Of a stretch of 64,000 nucleotides of DNA, positions 1-8,486 are shown piece by piece; positions within the stretch are counted from its first letter, which is position 1, and the number at the start of each line of letters is the position of its first letter. The DNA comes from Myxococcus stipitatus DSM 14675 (GTDB lineage Bacteria; Myxococcota; Myxococcia; Myxococcales; Myxococcaceae): contig NC_020126.1 in the NCBI RefSeq assembly GCF_000331735.1, positions 1,364,001 through 1,428,000 of the forward strand, written 5' to 3'. A model generated the notes under the pieces. That model had not been told where the DNA came from. It worked only from the letters and a program-made list of their open reading frames with translations, and did no database searches. The position numbers and the translations under genes were made by a program.

Positions 1-2
1 GG

Positions 3-413
3 GAGCGGCTGGTGGTGGTGGTGGGCGTGGGCGTGGCGAAGTGGGGCCTGGGGACGTGGGCCATCCACCGCTTCGGGCTGGCGGGCATCGGGCCCATGGG
101 GGTGACGGTCTCGCTGGCGGAGGTGTGGGTGACGGCGTGGCTGGTGTCCCGGCTGAACCCGGCGCTGCGCGGGTTGGTGTTCCAGGTGGTGGAGCCCGTG
201 GTCTTCGTGGGGTTGTTGCTGGCGGGGACCTTCGTGGCGGTGGAGGCGTGGGTGATGGAAGGCGCGCTGGTGCGCTGGGTGGCGGGGGTGGGGGTGTTCA
301 CGTTGTTGCTGCTGGTTCGCGAGCGGGTTCCCGGGACGCTGTCGCTCCTGGGCGTGCTGCGCGACATCCTGGCGTTCGTCCGTTCGCGGCGAGCCGCCAC
401 AACAGGGATGTGA
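3..413 (+). CDS. C-terminal end of Wzx-type oligosaccharide flippase (partial)
   Basis: The frame is open to the left edge, so this is the 3' end of a gene; 136 residues are visible. They are almost wholly hydrophobic, with about four membrane segments separated by short basic loops, and end in a basic tail (RSRR). This pattern fits the last helices of a MATE/MVF-fold flippase that moves undecaprenyl-linked repeat units across the inner membrane. It is followed at 9 bp by two GT2 glycosyltransferases, as in Wzx/Wzy loci. Family is inferred from hydropathy and context; another polytopic membrane protein is possible because no diagnostic motif is in view. Confidence 0.6.
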   Translation, partial: ERLVVVVGVGVAKWGLGTWAIHRFGLAGIGPMGVTVSLAEVWVTAWLVSRLNPALRGLVFQVVEPVVFVGLLLAGTFVAVEAWVMEGALVRWVAGVGVFTLLLLVRERVPGTLSLLGVLRDILAFVRSRRAATTGM

Positions 414-421
414 GGCATTCG

Positions 422-1372
422 ATGGCGAAGGCAGACCTGATCATCTCCATTGTCAATCACAGCAACCCCGAGCTGCTGCACGACTGCCTGCGCACGCTGT
501 TCGCGACGACGCGGGACTGCACCTTCGAGGTGTGGGTGGTGGACAACGCGACGGATGGGCGAGGCGTGGAGGCGATGCGCCGCGACTTCCCGCAGGTGCG
601 CTGGTTGTTCAACACGGAGCGCAAGGGATTCTCGGCCAATCACAACCAGGTGCTGAGGCAGGCGCACGGGCGCTACATCTGCATCTTCAACGACGACACC
701 ATCGTGCACGAGGGCGCGTTCGACGCGCTCGTGCGCTTCATGGATGAGAACCCGCGCGTGGGGATGGCGGGGGCGCGGCTGTTGAACGCGGATGGCACGG
801 TGCAGAACTGCACCTTCCGCCCCATGTCCTTGTCGGGGCAGTTGTTCGACCTGGTCTTCCTGCCGCGCCCGCTGCACTTCCTGAAGCAGATGGAGATCGA
901 CCCGGCGCAGTACGGGCATGAGGAGGCCCGGGTGAACTGGGTGCTGGGTGCCTGCATCGTCGTGCGGGATGAGACGCTGGCGGAGGTGGGGCTGCTCGAC
1001 GAGGCGATGTCGCCGTTGGGGAACACGGAAGACACGGACTGGTGTGTGCGGGCGTGGAAGGCGGGCTGGGAGGTGGCGTTCTGCCCGGAGGCGGTGATTA
1101 CGCACCTGTCGAGCCGCTCGTTCCGTCCTTCCGCGACAGGGCCGGACAAGGTGCGGGTGGAGTTGTGGCGCACGCGGGTGGCGTACTTCCGCAAGCACCA
1201 TGGCCGGCTGCAGGAGTGGATGCTGCGCGCCATCCTGGTGGGGACGTTGCCGTACAACTCGATGGTGCTGACGCAGACGTTGTTGCGAGGGCGGATGGCG
1301 CTGCCGGAGTTCCGCAGGCAGCTCTCCACGTTCCTGCGCATCTCCGAGATGGGCCTGCGGGCGCGGGTCTGA
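422..1372 (+). CDS. GT2 family glycosyltransferase (rhamnosyltransferase-like)
   Basis: 316 residues. A GT-A fold N-terminus carries the nucleotide-sugar region (ISIVNHSNPELL, then VVDNATDG) and a metal-binding acidic motif FNDDT near residue 82. A later segment, LLNADGTVQ followed by WVLGACIVVR and EDTDWCVR, is typical of WbbL-like rhamnosyltransferases. There is no signal peptide, so it should act at the cytoplasmic face on lipid-linked sugar. The open frame extends further upstream, but the ATG at 422 begins just before the conserved beta strand and does not overlap the upstream gene, so I chose it. It ends 1 nt before the next glycosyltransferase begins, indicating a shared transcript. 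Sugar specificity cannot be read from sequence. Confidence 0.9.
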   Translation: MAKADLIISIVNHSNPELLHDCLRTLFATTRDCTFEVWVVDNATDGRGVEAMRRDFPQVRWLFNTERKGFSANHNQVLRQAHGRYICIFNDDTIVHEGAFDALVRFMDENPRVGMAGARLLNADGTVQNCTFRPMSLSGQLFDLVFLPRPLHFLKQMEIDPAQYGHEEARVNWVLGACIVVRDETLAEVGLLDEAMSPLGNTEDTDWCVRAWKAGWEVAFCPEAVITHLSSRSFRPSATGPDKVRVELWRTRVAYFRKHHGRLQEWMLRAILVGTLPYNSMVLTQTLLRGRMALPEFRRQLSTFLRISEMGLRARV

Positions 1373-1373
1373 C

Positions 1374-2312
1374 ATGCCGTTCTTCTCGGTCGTCATCCCG
1401 ACGTACAACCGGGCGCGGCTGTTGGAGCGGACGCTCGCGTCGGTGTTCGCGCAGGAGGAGCGGGATTACGAGGTGCTCGTCGTGGATGACGGCTCCTCGG
1501 ACGACACGCTGGAGGTGCTGGGGCGGCTCGGCGAGAAGGTGCGAGTGCTCCAGCAGGCCAACGCGGGCCCGGGCGCGGCGCGCAACCTGGGCATCCAGGA
1601 GGCCCGGGGCGAGTACGTGGTGTTCCTGGACAGCGATGACCTGTGGTTCCCGTGGACGCTCGCGGTGTACCGGCAGGTGTTGCGAGAGCAGGGGATGCCC
1701 GCGGTGGTGATGGGCTCGTCGGTGACGTTCCAGAAGGAGGACGAGCTGGCGCGGGTGGCGCGAGAGCCCCTGAACGTGGTGCCCTTCCGGGACTATCTGG
1801 CGAGCGCGGGGGACACGACGCCGCGCACGGCGTGTGTCCTGGCGGTGAGGACGGAGGCGCTGCGGCGCGTGGAGGGCTTCACGCCGTTGCGCATCGTCGC
1901 CGAGGACTACGATTTGCTGTACCGGCTGGGGACCGAGCCTGGGTTTGCCTGGGTGCGTGCGCCGCTCGCGGTGGGCTACCGGAAGCACGAGGGCTCCGAG
2001 TCCACGATGCTGGAGTCGGCCCACCGGGGGATGGCGTACCAGTTGATGCAGGAGCGCTTGTCGCGCTACCCGGGTGGGACGGAGCGGAGGCGCGAGCGGT
2101 TGCAGATGCTGCTGTATGCGAGCCGGCACGTCTCACACGTGATGGTGGACCACGGCCGGATGGACCTCGCGCTGGACTTGTATCGACGGAGCCTGCCGTA
2201 TCATCTGGAGGTTCCTCGCTGGCGGTACCTGCTCGGGTTCCTGCCGAAGATGGCCGTGCGAGGGCTGCTCCAGAGCGTTCACCGAAACCAGCCGGGCTCA
2301 TCGCGGGCCTGA
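1374..2312 (+). CDS. GT2 family glycosyltransferase
   Basis: 312 residues with the classic GT2 pattern: SVVIPTYNRARLLERTL at the N-terminus, VVDDGSSDDT around residue 38, and the DXD-type DSDD near residue 85, which would bind the divalent metal and nucleotide sugar. A later AEDYDLLYRL segment supplies the usual ED acceptor-side motif. The ATG lies 1 nt after the TGA of the preceding glycosyltransferase, so translation is probably coupled. It likely adds one sugar to the repeat unit of the local polysaccharide. Acceptor and donor are unknown. Confidence 0.9.
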   Translation: MPFFSVVIPTYNRARLLERTLASVFAQEERDYEVLVVDDGSSDDTLEVLGRLGEKVRVLQQANAGPGAARNLGIQEARGEYVVFLDSDDLWFPWTLAVYRQVLREQGMPAVVMGSSVTFQKEDELARVAREPLNVVPFRDYLASAGDTTPRTACVLAVRTEALRRVEGFTPLRIVAEDYDLLYRLGTEPGFAWVRAPLAVGYRKHEGSESTMLESAHRGMAYQLMQERLSRYPGGTERRRERLQMLLYASRHVSHVMVDHGRMDLALDLYRRSLPYHLEVPRWRYLLGFLPKMAVRGLLQSVHRNQPGSSRA

Positions 2313-2407
2313 CTCCTTGTCCGTGTATCAGGCGGGCTCCTGTGTCTCGCGGGGTGCTGTGCATCTTCCTCCCAGGGGAAGTCTGCACGCGCTGCCGGAG
2401 GCACGGG

Positions 2408-3433
2408 ATGGACGAAGCTCGTCGAGGGGGAGAGTCCAGTCGCGGGATGCGGTCGTCCGAGATGAAGGGAAGTGCTTGGGGAGGCGTCGACCTGGGCGGG
2501 ACGAAGATTGAAGCGGTGGTCGTCGACGCGGAGGGGAGGCCGCTGGGGAATGCGCGGCATCCCACGCCGGCGGGTGGGCCGAAGGAGGTGGTGCGAGCCA
2601 TCTATGAGGCCCTGGAGGATGCCTCGCGGTCCGCGGGGCTGGCGCCTCGTCGGCTCGCGGGAGTGGGCGTGGGGGCTCCGGGCTCGGTGGACAGCAACAC
2701 GGGAACGCTCGCGCGGGTGAGCAACGTGGGCAAGGGATGGACGGAGCCCTATCCCCTCGCGGGGGCGCTCGCGGACCTGGTGCATGGCCCGGTGGTGCTG
2801 GGCAATGACGTGCAGGTCGCTGTGACGGCGGAGTACCGGCTGGGAGCGGGGATGCCCTATCGCTCGGTGCTGGGCGTGTGGTGGGGAACAGGGGTGGGCG
2901 GCGGGTTGGTGTTGGATGGGATTCCGTGGCGAGGGCGCGGCGCCGCGGGAGAGGTTGGCCATGTGGTGGTGAAGCCCGGAGGCTCGCGCTGTGGCTGCGG
3001 ACGCCGTGGCTGCATGGAGGCCTATGCGGGCCGAGGGTGCCTGGAACTCAAGGCACGCAAGGCGGTGAAGCGGGGCGAGAAGACGATGCTGCTCGAGTGG
3101 ATGAAGAAGAAGGGCCGGACCCGGCTGACGAGCAGCATCTGGAAGAAGGCGCTGGATGAGCAGGATGCCGTGGCGACCCGGCTCATCGACAAGGCGGTGT
3201 TGATGATGGGAGTCGGGCTTTCGTCCGCCATCAACCTGCTGGACGTGGACGCCATCATCCTGGGCGGAGGATTGGGGACACGGCTGGGCGTCGAGTATGC
3301 GGAGCGCATCCATGAAGCAATGCGTCCGCACATCTTCGTCCCGGAGCGTCAGCCACCGGTGGTGTTGGCGCAGCTCGGAGAATTGTCTGGCGCCATCGGC
3401 GCCGCACTCCTGGCGGAGCCTCCCTTGCACTGA
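2408..3433 (+). CDS. ROK family sugar kinase (glucokinase-like)
   Basis: 341 residues from the ATG at 2408, which has a GGAGG site 6 nt upstream; an alternative ATG at 2462 gives 323 residues, closer to family length, but has no obvious ribosome site. Motifs: ATP phosphate loop GVDLGGTKIE, catalytic region GNDVQVAV, GTGVGGGLV, and the ROK zinc cluster CGCGRRGC followed by MEAYAG. The C-terminus has the adenosine motif ILGGGLG. ROK proteins phosphorylate glucose, N-acetylmannosamine or related hexoses, so this enzyme may feed sugar phosphate into the polysaccharide pathway. It runs convergent with the acyltransferase gene 15 bp away. Confidence 0.88.
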   Translation: MDEARRGGESSRGMRSSEMKGSAWGGVDLGGTKIEAVVVDAEGRPLGNARHPTPAGGPKEVVRAIYEALEDASRSAGLAPRRLAGVGVGAPGSVDSNTGTLARVSNVGKGWTEPYPLAGALADLVHGPVVLGNDVQVAVTAEYRLGAGMPYRSVLGVWWGTGVGGGLVLDGIPWRGRGAAGEVGHVVVKPGGSRCGCGRRGCMEAYAGRGCLELKARKAVKRGEKTMLLEWMKKKGRTRLTSSIWKKALDEQDAVATRLIDKAVLMMGVGLSSAINLLDVDAIILGGGLGTRLGVEYAERIHEAMRPHIFVPERQPPVVLAQLGELSGAIGAALLAEPPLH

Positions 3434-3448
3434 GAGGGATTGAGACGG

Positions 3449-4528
3449 TCAGGGCGCGGGAGCAGAGACGGTGGCGAGCTTCGGGGCCGCCTCGGGCCGC
3501 CGCTTCATGCGAAGGGCCAGGCGCTCGACGTACCTCCACGACAGGAATCCCAGGAGCAGCGTGGGAGGAAACGAGAGCAGCGCGTTCTGCCACCACGGCA
3601 TGGGGCCACCCACCAGCGCCGTGACGGCCTGCTGCACGGGAAAGGCATAGATGTAGACGCCATAGGAGAAGTCCCCATGGCGTCCGAAGTGCGCGAGCCG
3701 GCTCGGGATGAACGCGAGGTACAGCACGAGGTACGCCCCGCAGGAGCCCATGGCCACCTTCAGCCCGGTCCCCGCCATCGCCGTGCCCGTCAGGAGGGCC
3801 ACACAGGCCAGGGCGAGCCACGGGCTCATCCTCACCCGGTCCCTCCAGAGGTAGAGCACCATCCCGCCTCCGAAGTAGAGCCCCAGCTCGGGCCAGAACC
3901 CCAGACGGCCGATGTGGAGGAACGACACCCCCGCCGTGAGGCACCACCCCACGAGCGCCAGGTCCTTCCGGAGCAGCTTCGCCAACCCCAATCCCAGCAC
4001 GACCAGGTAGAAGCCCACCTCGTACTTCAACGTCCACAGCGAGCCGTTGACGGCACTCGCATACACATTCGACGGGAACACCCCGGGCAACGCCCATTGC
4101 GGCTCGACGAGCGTGAGGTTGCGCAAGACGAACGTGTACGTCTCCGCGGACGAGAAGTAGTCCCGCAACGGCAAGGTGGTGAACGCCGCCCCGAGCCCGA
4201 AGGCCGTCAGCAGCAGCGACACCGCGAGCCCCGGGAAGATGCGCAGCGTCCGGGCCTGGACGAACCCACGGGCCTCCTGGCCGCGCTCCCAGCTTCGCGA
4301 GATGAGGACCCCGCTGATGACCAGGAACACCGCGACGCAGACAATCCCCAGACTCACCTGTCCATGGGTGAAGACCGTCAGGGGCTCCGTGCCCTCCTTC
4401 GGTCCCTCGCCCAACGGAAACGCGTGGCTGACGATGACGCCCGAGGCCGCCGCGAAGCGCAGGAAGTCCAGGTTGTTGCTCCGGCCCTCCATGCATTCAC
4501 GCAGCGTCGGGCGGGACGAGAGGGTCAT
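3449..4528 (-). CDS. Acyltransferase 3 family membrane protein
   Basis: 359 residues, about ten membrane helices. The N-terminal segment NNLDFLRFAAASGVIVSHAF carries the family signature R-x10-H, the presumed catalytic residues of acyltransferase-3 (OafA/NodX/WecH) enzymes that O-acylate sugars at the inner membrane. The start ATG at 4528 overlaps the stop of the upstream glycosyltransferase (ATGA), which fixes the start. It is the last gene of a three-gene minus-strand unit (acyltransferase, glycosyltransferase, acyltransferase). It probably decorates the local polysaccharide with acetyl or another acyl group; substrate unknown. Confidence 0.88.
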   Translation of the reverse strand: MTLSSRPTLRECMEGRSNNLDFLRFAAASGVIVSHAFPLGEGPKEGTEPLTVFTHGQVSLGIVCVAVFLVISGVLISRSWERGQEARGFVQARTLRIFPGLAVSLLLTAFGLGAAFTTLPLRDYFSSAETYTFVLRNLTLVEPQWALPGVFPSNVYASAVNGSLWTLKYEVGFYLVVLGLGLAKLLRKDLALVGWCLTAGVSFLHIGRLGFWPELGLYFGGGMVLYLWRDRVRMSPWLALACVALLTGTAMAGTGLKVAMGSCGAYLVLYLAFIPSRLAHFGRHGDFSYGVYIYAFPVQQAVTALVGGPMPWWQNALLSFPPTLLLGFLSWRYVERLALRMKRRPEAAPKLATVSAPAP

Positions 4529-5490
4529 GACCGGGGCTCGTGGAGCTGTGAATACGGCCCTTGCACCTGGGCCCAGCGGCTCGCCAGGACGAAGAGAATC
4601 TCCCGCACCGCGTCTCCGCGAAGCGCCAGCGCGGGACTCGCGAGCCCCGCGCCCAACAGCCGTGCCCAGTTCTTCACCCGACCGACGCCCGCGGACTTGC
4701 GGCCCAGGTAGCGCGCCTCGAGCGTCTTCTCGCTGCGCACCACACCCACGATGAGCCGGAGGAAATACCGGGTCTCGAAACGGGAGCGGGGGATGAGGTG
4801 CCACACCTTCAGCGAGGGCGAATAGACACGCCGATGTCCTGCCTTGCCCAGCAGGAAGCCGAACTCGATGTCCCCCCCACTCAAGAGCTGCTCGCCCAGC
4901 CGGTCCGGCATGAGCTGCTCCGGCGTTCGCCACGGCACGGCATCCAGGAACGCGGCGCGGCGCAGCCACAACCCCGCGCCAATGGTGGGGGCGATCGTCG
5001 CCGCCGCGCCGAAGTCGATGGGCGCATCCCCCAGCCGGTGGTTGATGGCGAGCAGGTGCTCCCGCCGGGAGATGCTCGGCGGAGGCGGCGTCTCATAGCG
5101 CGGGTACAGCCGCGACACGACGACACCCACGTGCTCGTCCTGGAAGTGCACCAGCCCATCGGCGACGAAGTTCGGCTCGGGGACGTTGTCATCGTCGAGG
5201 AAGCACACGACGTCCCGACGCGCGCTCTGGATGCCACACAGCCGCGCGAAGAGGAGCCCCTGCCGGGTCTCCGACACGACCCGGACCTCGACGCCGCGCT
5301 GACGCAGAGCCGCGACGGACGGGCTCTCCTCGACCACGCGCGAGGTGCCGTCCGTGGAGTTGTTGTCCACGACGACGACCTCGAAGCAGTCACTCGGCGC
5401 CTGCTGCGCGAGCAACGCCTGCAGCGGTGCCTCGACACGCCGCGCGCCGTTGTACGTGGGGATGACCAAGGTCACGCCAGACTGGCTCAT
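4525..5490 (-). CDS. GT2 family glycosyltransferase
   Basis: 321 residues. N-terminal VTLVIPTYNGARRVEAPL, then VVDNNSTDGT near residue 42, and the metal site FLDDDNVPEPN near 97. A downstream GGDIEFGFLLG segment is the usual acceptor-side ED-like motif. The ATG at 5490 overlaps the stop of the upstream acyltransferase by 4 nt (ATGA), and its own stop overlaps the start of the next acyltransferase, so all three proteins are probably made in coupled fashion. It is cytoplasmic and membrane-associated, and presumably transfers one sugar of the repeat unit. Confidence 0.9.
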   Translation of the reverse strand: MSQSGVTLVIPTYNGARRVEAPLQALLAQQAPSDCFEVVVVDNNSTDGTSRVVEESPSVAALRQRGVEVRVVSETRQGLLFARLCGIQSARRDVVCFLDDDNVPEPNFVADGLVHFQDEHVGVVVSRLYPRYETPPPPSISRREHLLAINHRLGDAPIDFGAAATIAPTIGAGLWLRRAAFLDAVPWRTPEQLMPDRLGEQLLSGGDIEFGFLLGKAGHRRVYSPSLKVWHLIPRSRFETRYFLRLIVGVVRSEKTLEARYLGRKSAGVGRVKNWARLLGAGLASPALALRGDAVREILFVLASRWAQVQGPYSQLHEPRS

Positions 5491-6596
5491 CGTTGTGTCT
5501 CCATGCCGGCTCGCACGGTACCGCGCACGTCATCCTTTCGGGCGAGCAGCACATCCCGGAGCTTGAGGAAGGGCTTCTCCACCGTGACATACGTCACCCA
5601 CGAGACGCCCAGCGTGAGCGCCAGGAACGCGAGGAGGTCCAGTCCCCACGCGCCCAGCCTCACGTCCAGGCGCTCGAGGACCCGGACCACCAGCCCATGC
5701 CACAGATAGGCGCCATAGGAGAGCAGCGCCGTCGGGTAGATGCCCCAGCGAAGCCACGAAGGAAGCCGCAGCGTCTCGACTCCCACCAGCACCGCGCCGA
5801 AGCCGGCCGCGAGCGCACTGAATATCCAGACATGGCCCGTGGTCGTCACGAGCGCGCCATGCCAGCCCACCGCGACCATCAACAGGATTCCTCCCGCGAT
5901 GCCGCAGGCGGTGCGCCAGGGGCGGGGCCACTGTCTCCAGACAGGCGCGGTCCGCGCCAGGAACACCCCGATGGCGAGTCCGTCCAGATGCTGCTCCGTG
6001 GACCACGCCACGAACTCGGGGAAGGTCGACAGGTGCTCGCCCGGCGGAAGGTCGCGGACGTAGAAGGCGCGGGCGAGGACGCTCACTCCCACGGGCACCA
6101 GCCAGGCCCACGCGGGCCAGCGACGCCCGCCCAACGCGAAGGCGAGCAGGGGCAGCACCACGTAGAAGTGCTCCTCCACGCACAGGGACCAGCTCTGCAC
6201 GAAGTCGCGCGGCAGCGAGAAGTTCTGGAGGAACAGCGCGTAGTGCCAGCCTCCCCCCAGGAAGGGTGTGCCCACCACCCAGGGCTTGAGCGCGTAGAGC
6301 GCGAGCACCACGAAGTAGAGCGGCAGGGTGCGCATCCAGCGCTTCATCCAGAAGGTGCGCAGCTGCGAGCCCAGCGGCGCGTCCGTCTCCGGCGCGAAGA
6401 CCTGCCGACCGATGAGGTAGCCCGAGAGGACGAAGAAGAGGTCCACGCCCATCCACCCATGCGCGAACGCGGCTCGGAGCGTGAAGGGCACCGCGTCATG
6501 GACGGCCTTGGGCGCATGGAAGACCAGCACGCCCAGGATGGCGATGGCGCGCAGGAGGTCCAGCCCATCCATTCTTCGTTCAGGAGCGTGCGTCAA
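5487..6596 (-). CDS. Acyltransferase 3 family membrane protein
   Basis: 369 residues from a TTG at 6596 that has GGAG 8-9 nt upstream; an ATG at 6572 (361 residues) has no clear ribosome site and begins only three residues before the conserved segment, so the TTG is preferred. LDLLRAIAILGVLVFHA near the N-terminus carries the R...H signature, and WSLCVEEHFYVVLPLL has the second family motif. There are about ten membrane helices. It leads a coupled three-gene unit and is divergent from the WecA-like gene across a 400-bp gap. Expected role: O-acylation of the exported glycan. Confidence 0.88.
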   Translation of the reverse strand: MTHAPERRMDGLDLLRAIAILGVLVFHAPKAVHDAVPFTLRAAFAHGWMGVDLFFVLSGYLIGRQVFAPETDAPLGSQLRTFWMKRWMRTLPLYFVVLALYALKPWVVGTPFLGGGWHYALFLQNFSLPRDFVQSWSLCVEEHFYVVLPLLAFALGGRRWPAWAWLVPVGVSVLARAFYVRDLPPGEHLSTFPEFVAWSTEQHLDGLAIGVFLARTAPVWRQWPRPWRTACGIAGGILLMVAVGWHGALVTTTGHVWIFSALAAGFGAVLVGVETLRLPSWLRWGIYPTALLSYGAYLWHGLVVRVLERLDVRLGAWGLDLLAFLALTLGVSWVTYVTVEKPFLKLRDVLLARKDDVRGTVRAGMETQR

Positions 6597-6998
6597 CGAA
6601 CGGCTCCACCATCCGAAAGCGAGCAGTCGCTGCCTCTCGGCATCGAGGTGCTTCGGGCAGCGCGACAGGATGGATGACGGACTCGTTGGGTGTCGCGGAA
6701 CCGGAGACGCATGGGGACGAACAGGAGGCGCATTGTGTCCCCCGTCGCGAAGGCGTCAACAGCGGACAGAGAAGGGCCTGGTCGCAGGCTCCCTTTTCCA
6801 ATCGGCTGGGAACCTTACAGGGGAGACCCGCGTGGAGGTCTGGTGTTGCCTCGCACGTCGTGGAGCGGAGATGTGCATCGAATCCGTGACGTCGGTGGAT
6901 GGGCGGGTCATCTCGGACGCACGCTCTTGTGTCGCATAAGGACATGCATTGACGCGCCGTGACGCCCGCCCCCACCATGGGCGGCGCGGCACAACTCG
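6597..6998. other. Divergent intergenic region (402 bp)
   Basis: This lies between the minus-strand acyltransferase unit and the plus-strand WecA-like gene and must hold both promoters. I see no convincing -35/-10 pair, sigma-54 site or long palindrome. Short open frames here lack ribosome sites and family features. Confidence 0.5.
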
Positions 6999-8483
6999 AT
7001 GATCACGTTCTTCGTCGCATTCCTGCTCTCCCTCGCGGTGGCCCTGACGCTCACGTACTTCGTGCGCAATTGGGCCCGCGCCTGGGGGTGGATGGACCCG
7101 GTCGACTCCAGTCGAAAGGTCCACGTCCGGCCCATCCCCAGGCTCGGCGGCATCGGCATCGTCGCGGGCTTCTTCGCGCCCCTGTGCGCGCTGTTCCTCG
7201 TGGACTCCGGCGTCGGGCATCACTTCCGCCTCCACACGGAGCTCGTCTACGGCCTGTTCCTCGGCGGCGCGGCCATCGCGGCGCTCGGGCTCTACGACGA
7301 CCTGCGCGGCGCCAATGCCCGCCTCAAGTTCGGCGTGCAGTTCCTCGTCGCGCTGGGCCTCTACGCCCTCGGCTTCCGCATCGAGGTCATCGCCAATCCC
7401 TTCGGCCCGGAGCTGTCCCTGGGCGTGCTCGGCCTGCCGTTCACCGTGTTCTGGATGGTGGGCGTCGTCAACGCGCTCAACCTGATTGATGGCCTGGACG
7501 GGCTCGCGGGCGGCGTCGCCTTCTTCGGCGTCAGCACCAACTTCATCCTCGCGCTCGCGCGGGGAGACATCCTCTTGTGCCTGCTGATGGCGGCGCTCGC
7601 GGGCGCCATCCTCGGGTTCCTCGTCTTCAACTTCAACCCGGCCTCCATCTTCATGGGGGACACGGGCAGCATGTTCCTGGGCTTCGTGCTCGCCGCGGTG
7701 TCCATCAAGACGAGCACCAAGAGCGGCACGGCCGTGGCCATGCTCGTGCCCGTCATGGCGCTGGGCCTGCCCATCATGGACACGCTGCTCGCCGTGGTGC
7801 GCCGCTCGCTCCTGGGCCGCCCGCTGTTCAGCGCGGACAAGGAGCACATCCATCACCGCATCATGAGCCGCATGGTGCTCAGCCACCGCTCCACCGTGCT
7901 GGTGCTCTATGGCCTGTGCGGACTCTTCACGCTGACGGCGCTGGGGCTGAACTTCGCCAACAGCGTGCAGAGCGCCCTGCTGCTCAGCGGCATGGGCGTG
8001 GTCATCGTCGTGCTCATGCGCAAGCTGGGCTACCTGGACCTCGCGCGCGCGGGGGACATGCAGCAGACCCGTCAGCGCAACATCCGGCTGCGCTCGCTGG
8101 TGAAGGAGGTCTCCGCGTCGGTCCGCGCCGCGAAGTCCGTGCAGGAGGTCTGGACCTCGGTCCGCGCCCTGGCCGAGGGCCTGGACGTGTCGAGGCTCGA
8201 GCTTCGCTTCCAGCACGTCCGCAACGAGCTCACCGAGGGCATCGTCTTCGAGACCCAGCGCGCCGCGGGCAGCCCGGTCTCCTTCGACCTGCGGCTCGAT
8301 GTGAAGGATGGGGACGCGGTGATTGGGGCGCTGTCGCTGGCGTGGGCCAACGGGCGCAACGCCACCAGCCGCGATGAGGAGCTGGCGCTGGAGTTGGTCG
8401 CGGACGCGGTGGCCGAGCGCTCCGCGCGGCTCTTCGCGCACGCGGACGCGGACCCCTCGCGGGTCGTCATGCTGAGGCGATGA
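6999..8483 (+). CDS. WecA/MraY-family polyprenyl-phosphate sugar-1-phosphate transferase
   Basis: 494 residues; WecA relatives are usually about 350. The N-terminal 350 are polytopic with all hallmark loops: Mg-binding YDDLRG near residue 98 followed by ARLKFG, the NLIDGLDGLAGG motif near 162, FMGDTGSMFLG near 217, and the HIHHRI sugar-recognition motif near 282. It should transfer a HexNAc-1-phosphate from a UDP-sugar to undecaprenyl phosphate, starting repeat-unit assembly. Residues about 350-494 form an extra soluble domain with basic heptad-like stretches and a compact beta-rich part that I do not recognise (GAF-like at best). The next gene starts 3 nt after the stop. Confidence 0.9.
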   Translation: MITFFVAFLLSLAVALTLTYFVRNWARAWGWMDPVDSSRKVHVRPIPRLGGIGIVAGFFAPLCALFLVDSGVGHHFRLHTELVYGLFLGGAAIAALGLYDDLRGANARLKFGVQFLVALGLYALGFRIEVIANPFGPELSLGVLGLPFTVFWMVGVVNALNLIDGLDGLAGGVAFFGVSTNFILALARGDILLCLLMAALAGAILGFLVFNFNPASIFMGDTGSMFLGFVLAAVSIKTSTKSGTAVAMLVPVMALGLPIMDTLLAVVRRSLLGRPLFSADKEHIHHRIMSRMVLSHRSTVLVLYGLCGLFTLTALGLNFANSVQSALLLSGMGVVIVVLMRKLGYLDLARAGDMQQTRQRNIRLRSLVKEVSASVRAAKSVQEVWTSVRALAEGLDVSRLELRFQHVRNELTEGIVFETQRAAGSPVSFDLRLDVKDGDAVIGALSLAWANGRNATSRDEELALELVADAVAERSARLFAHADADPSRVVMLRR

Positions 8484-8486
8484 GGC

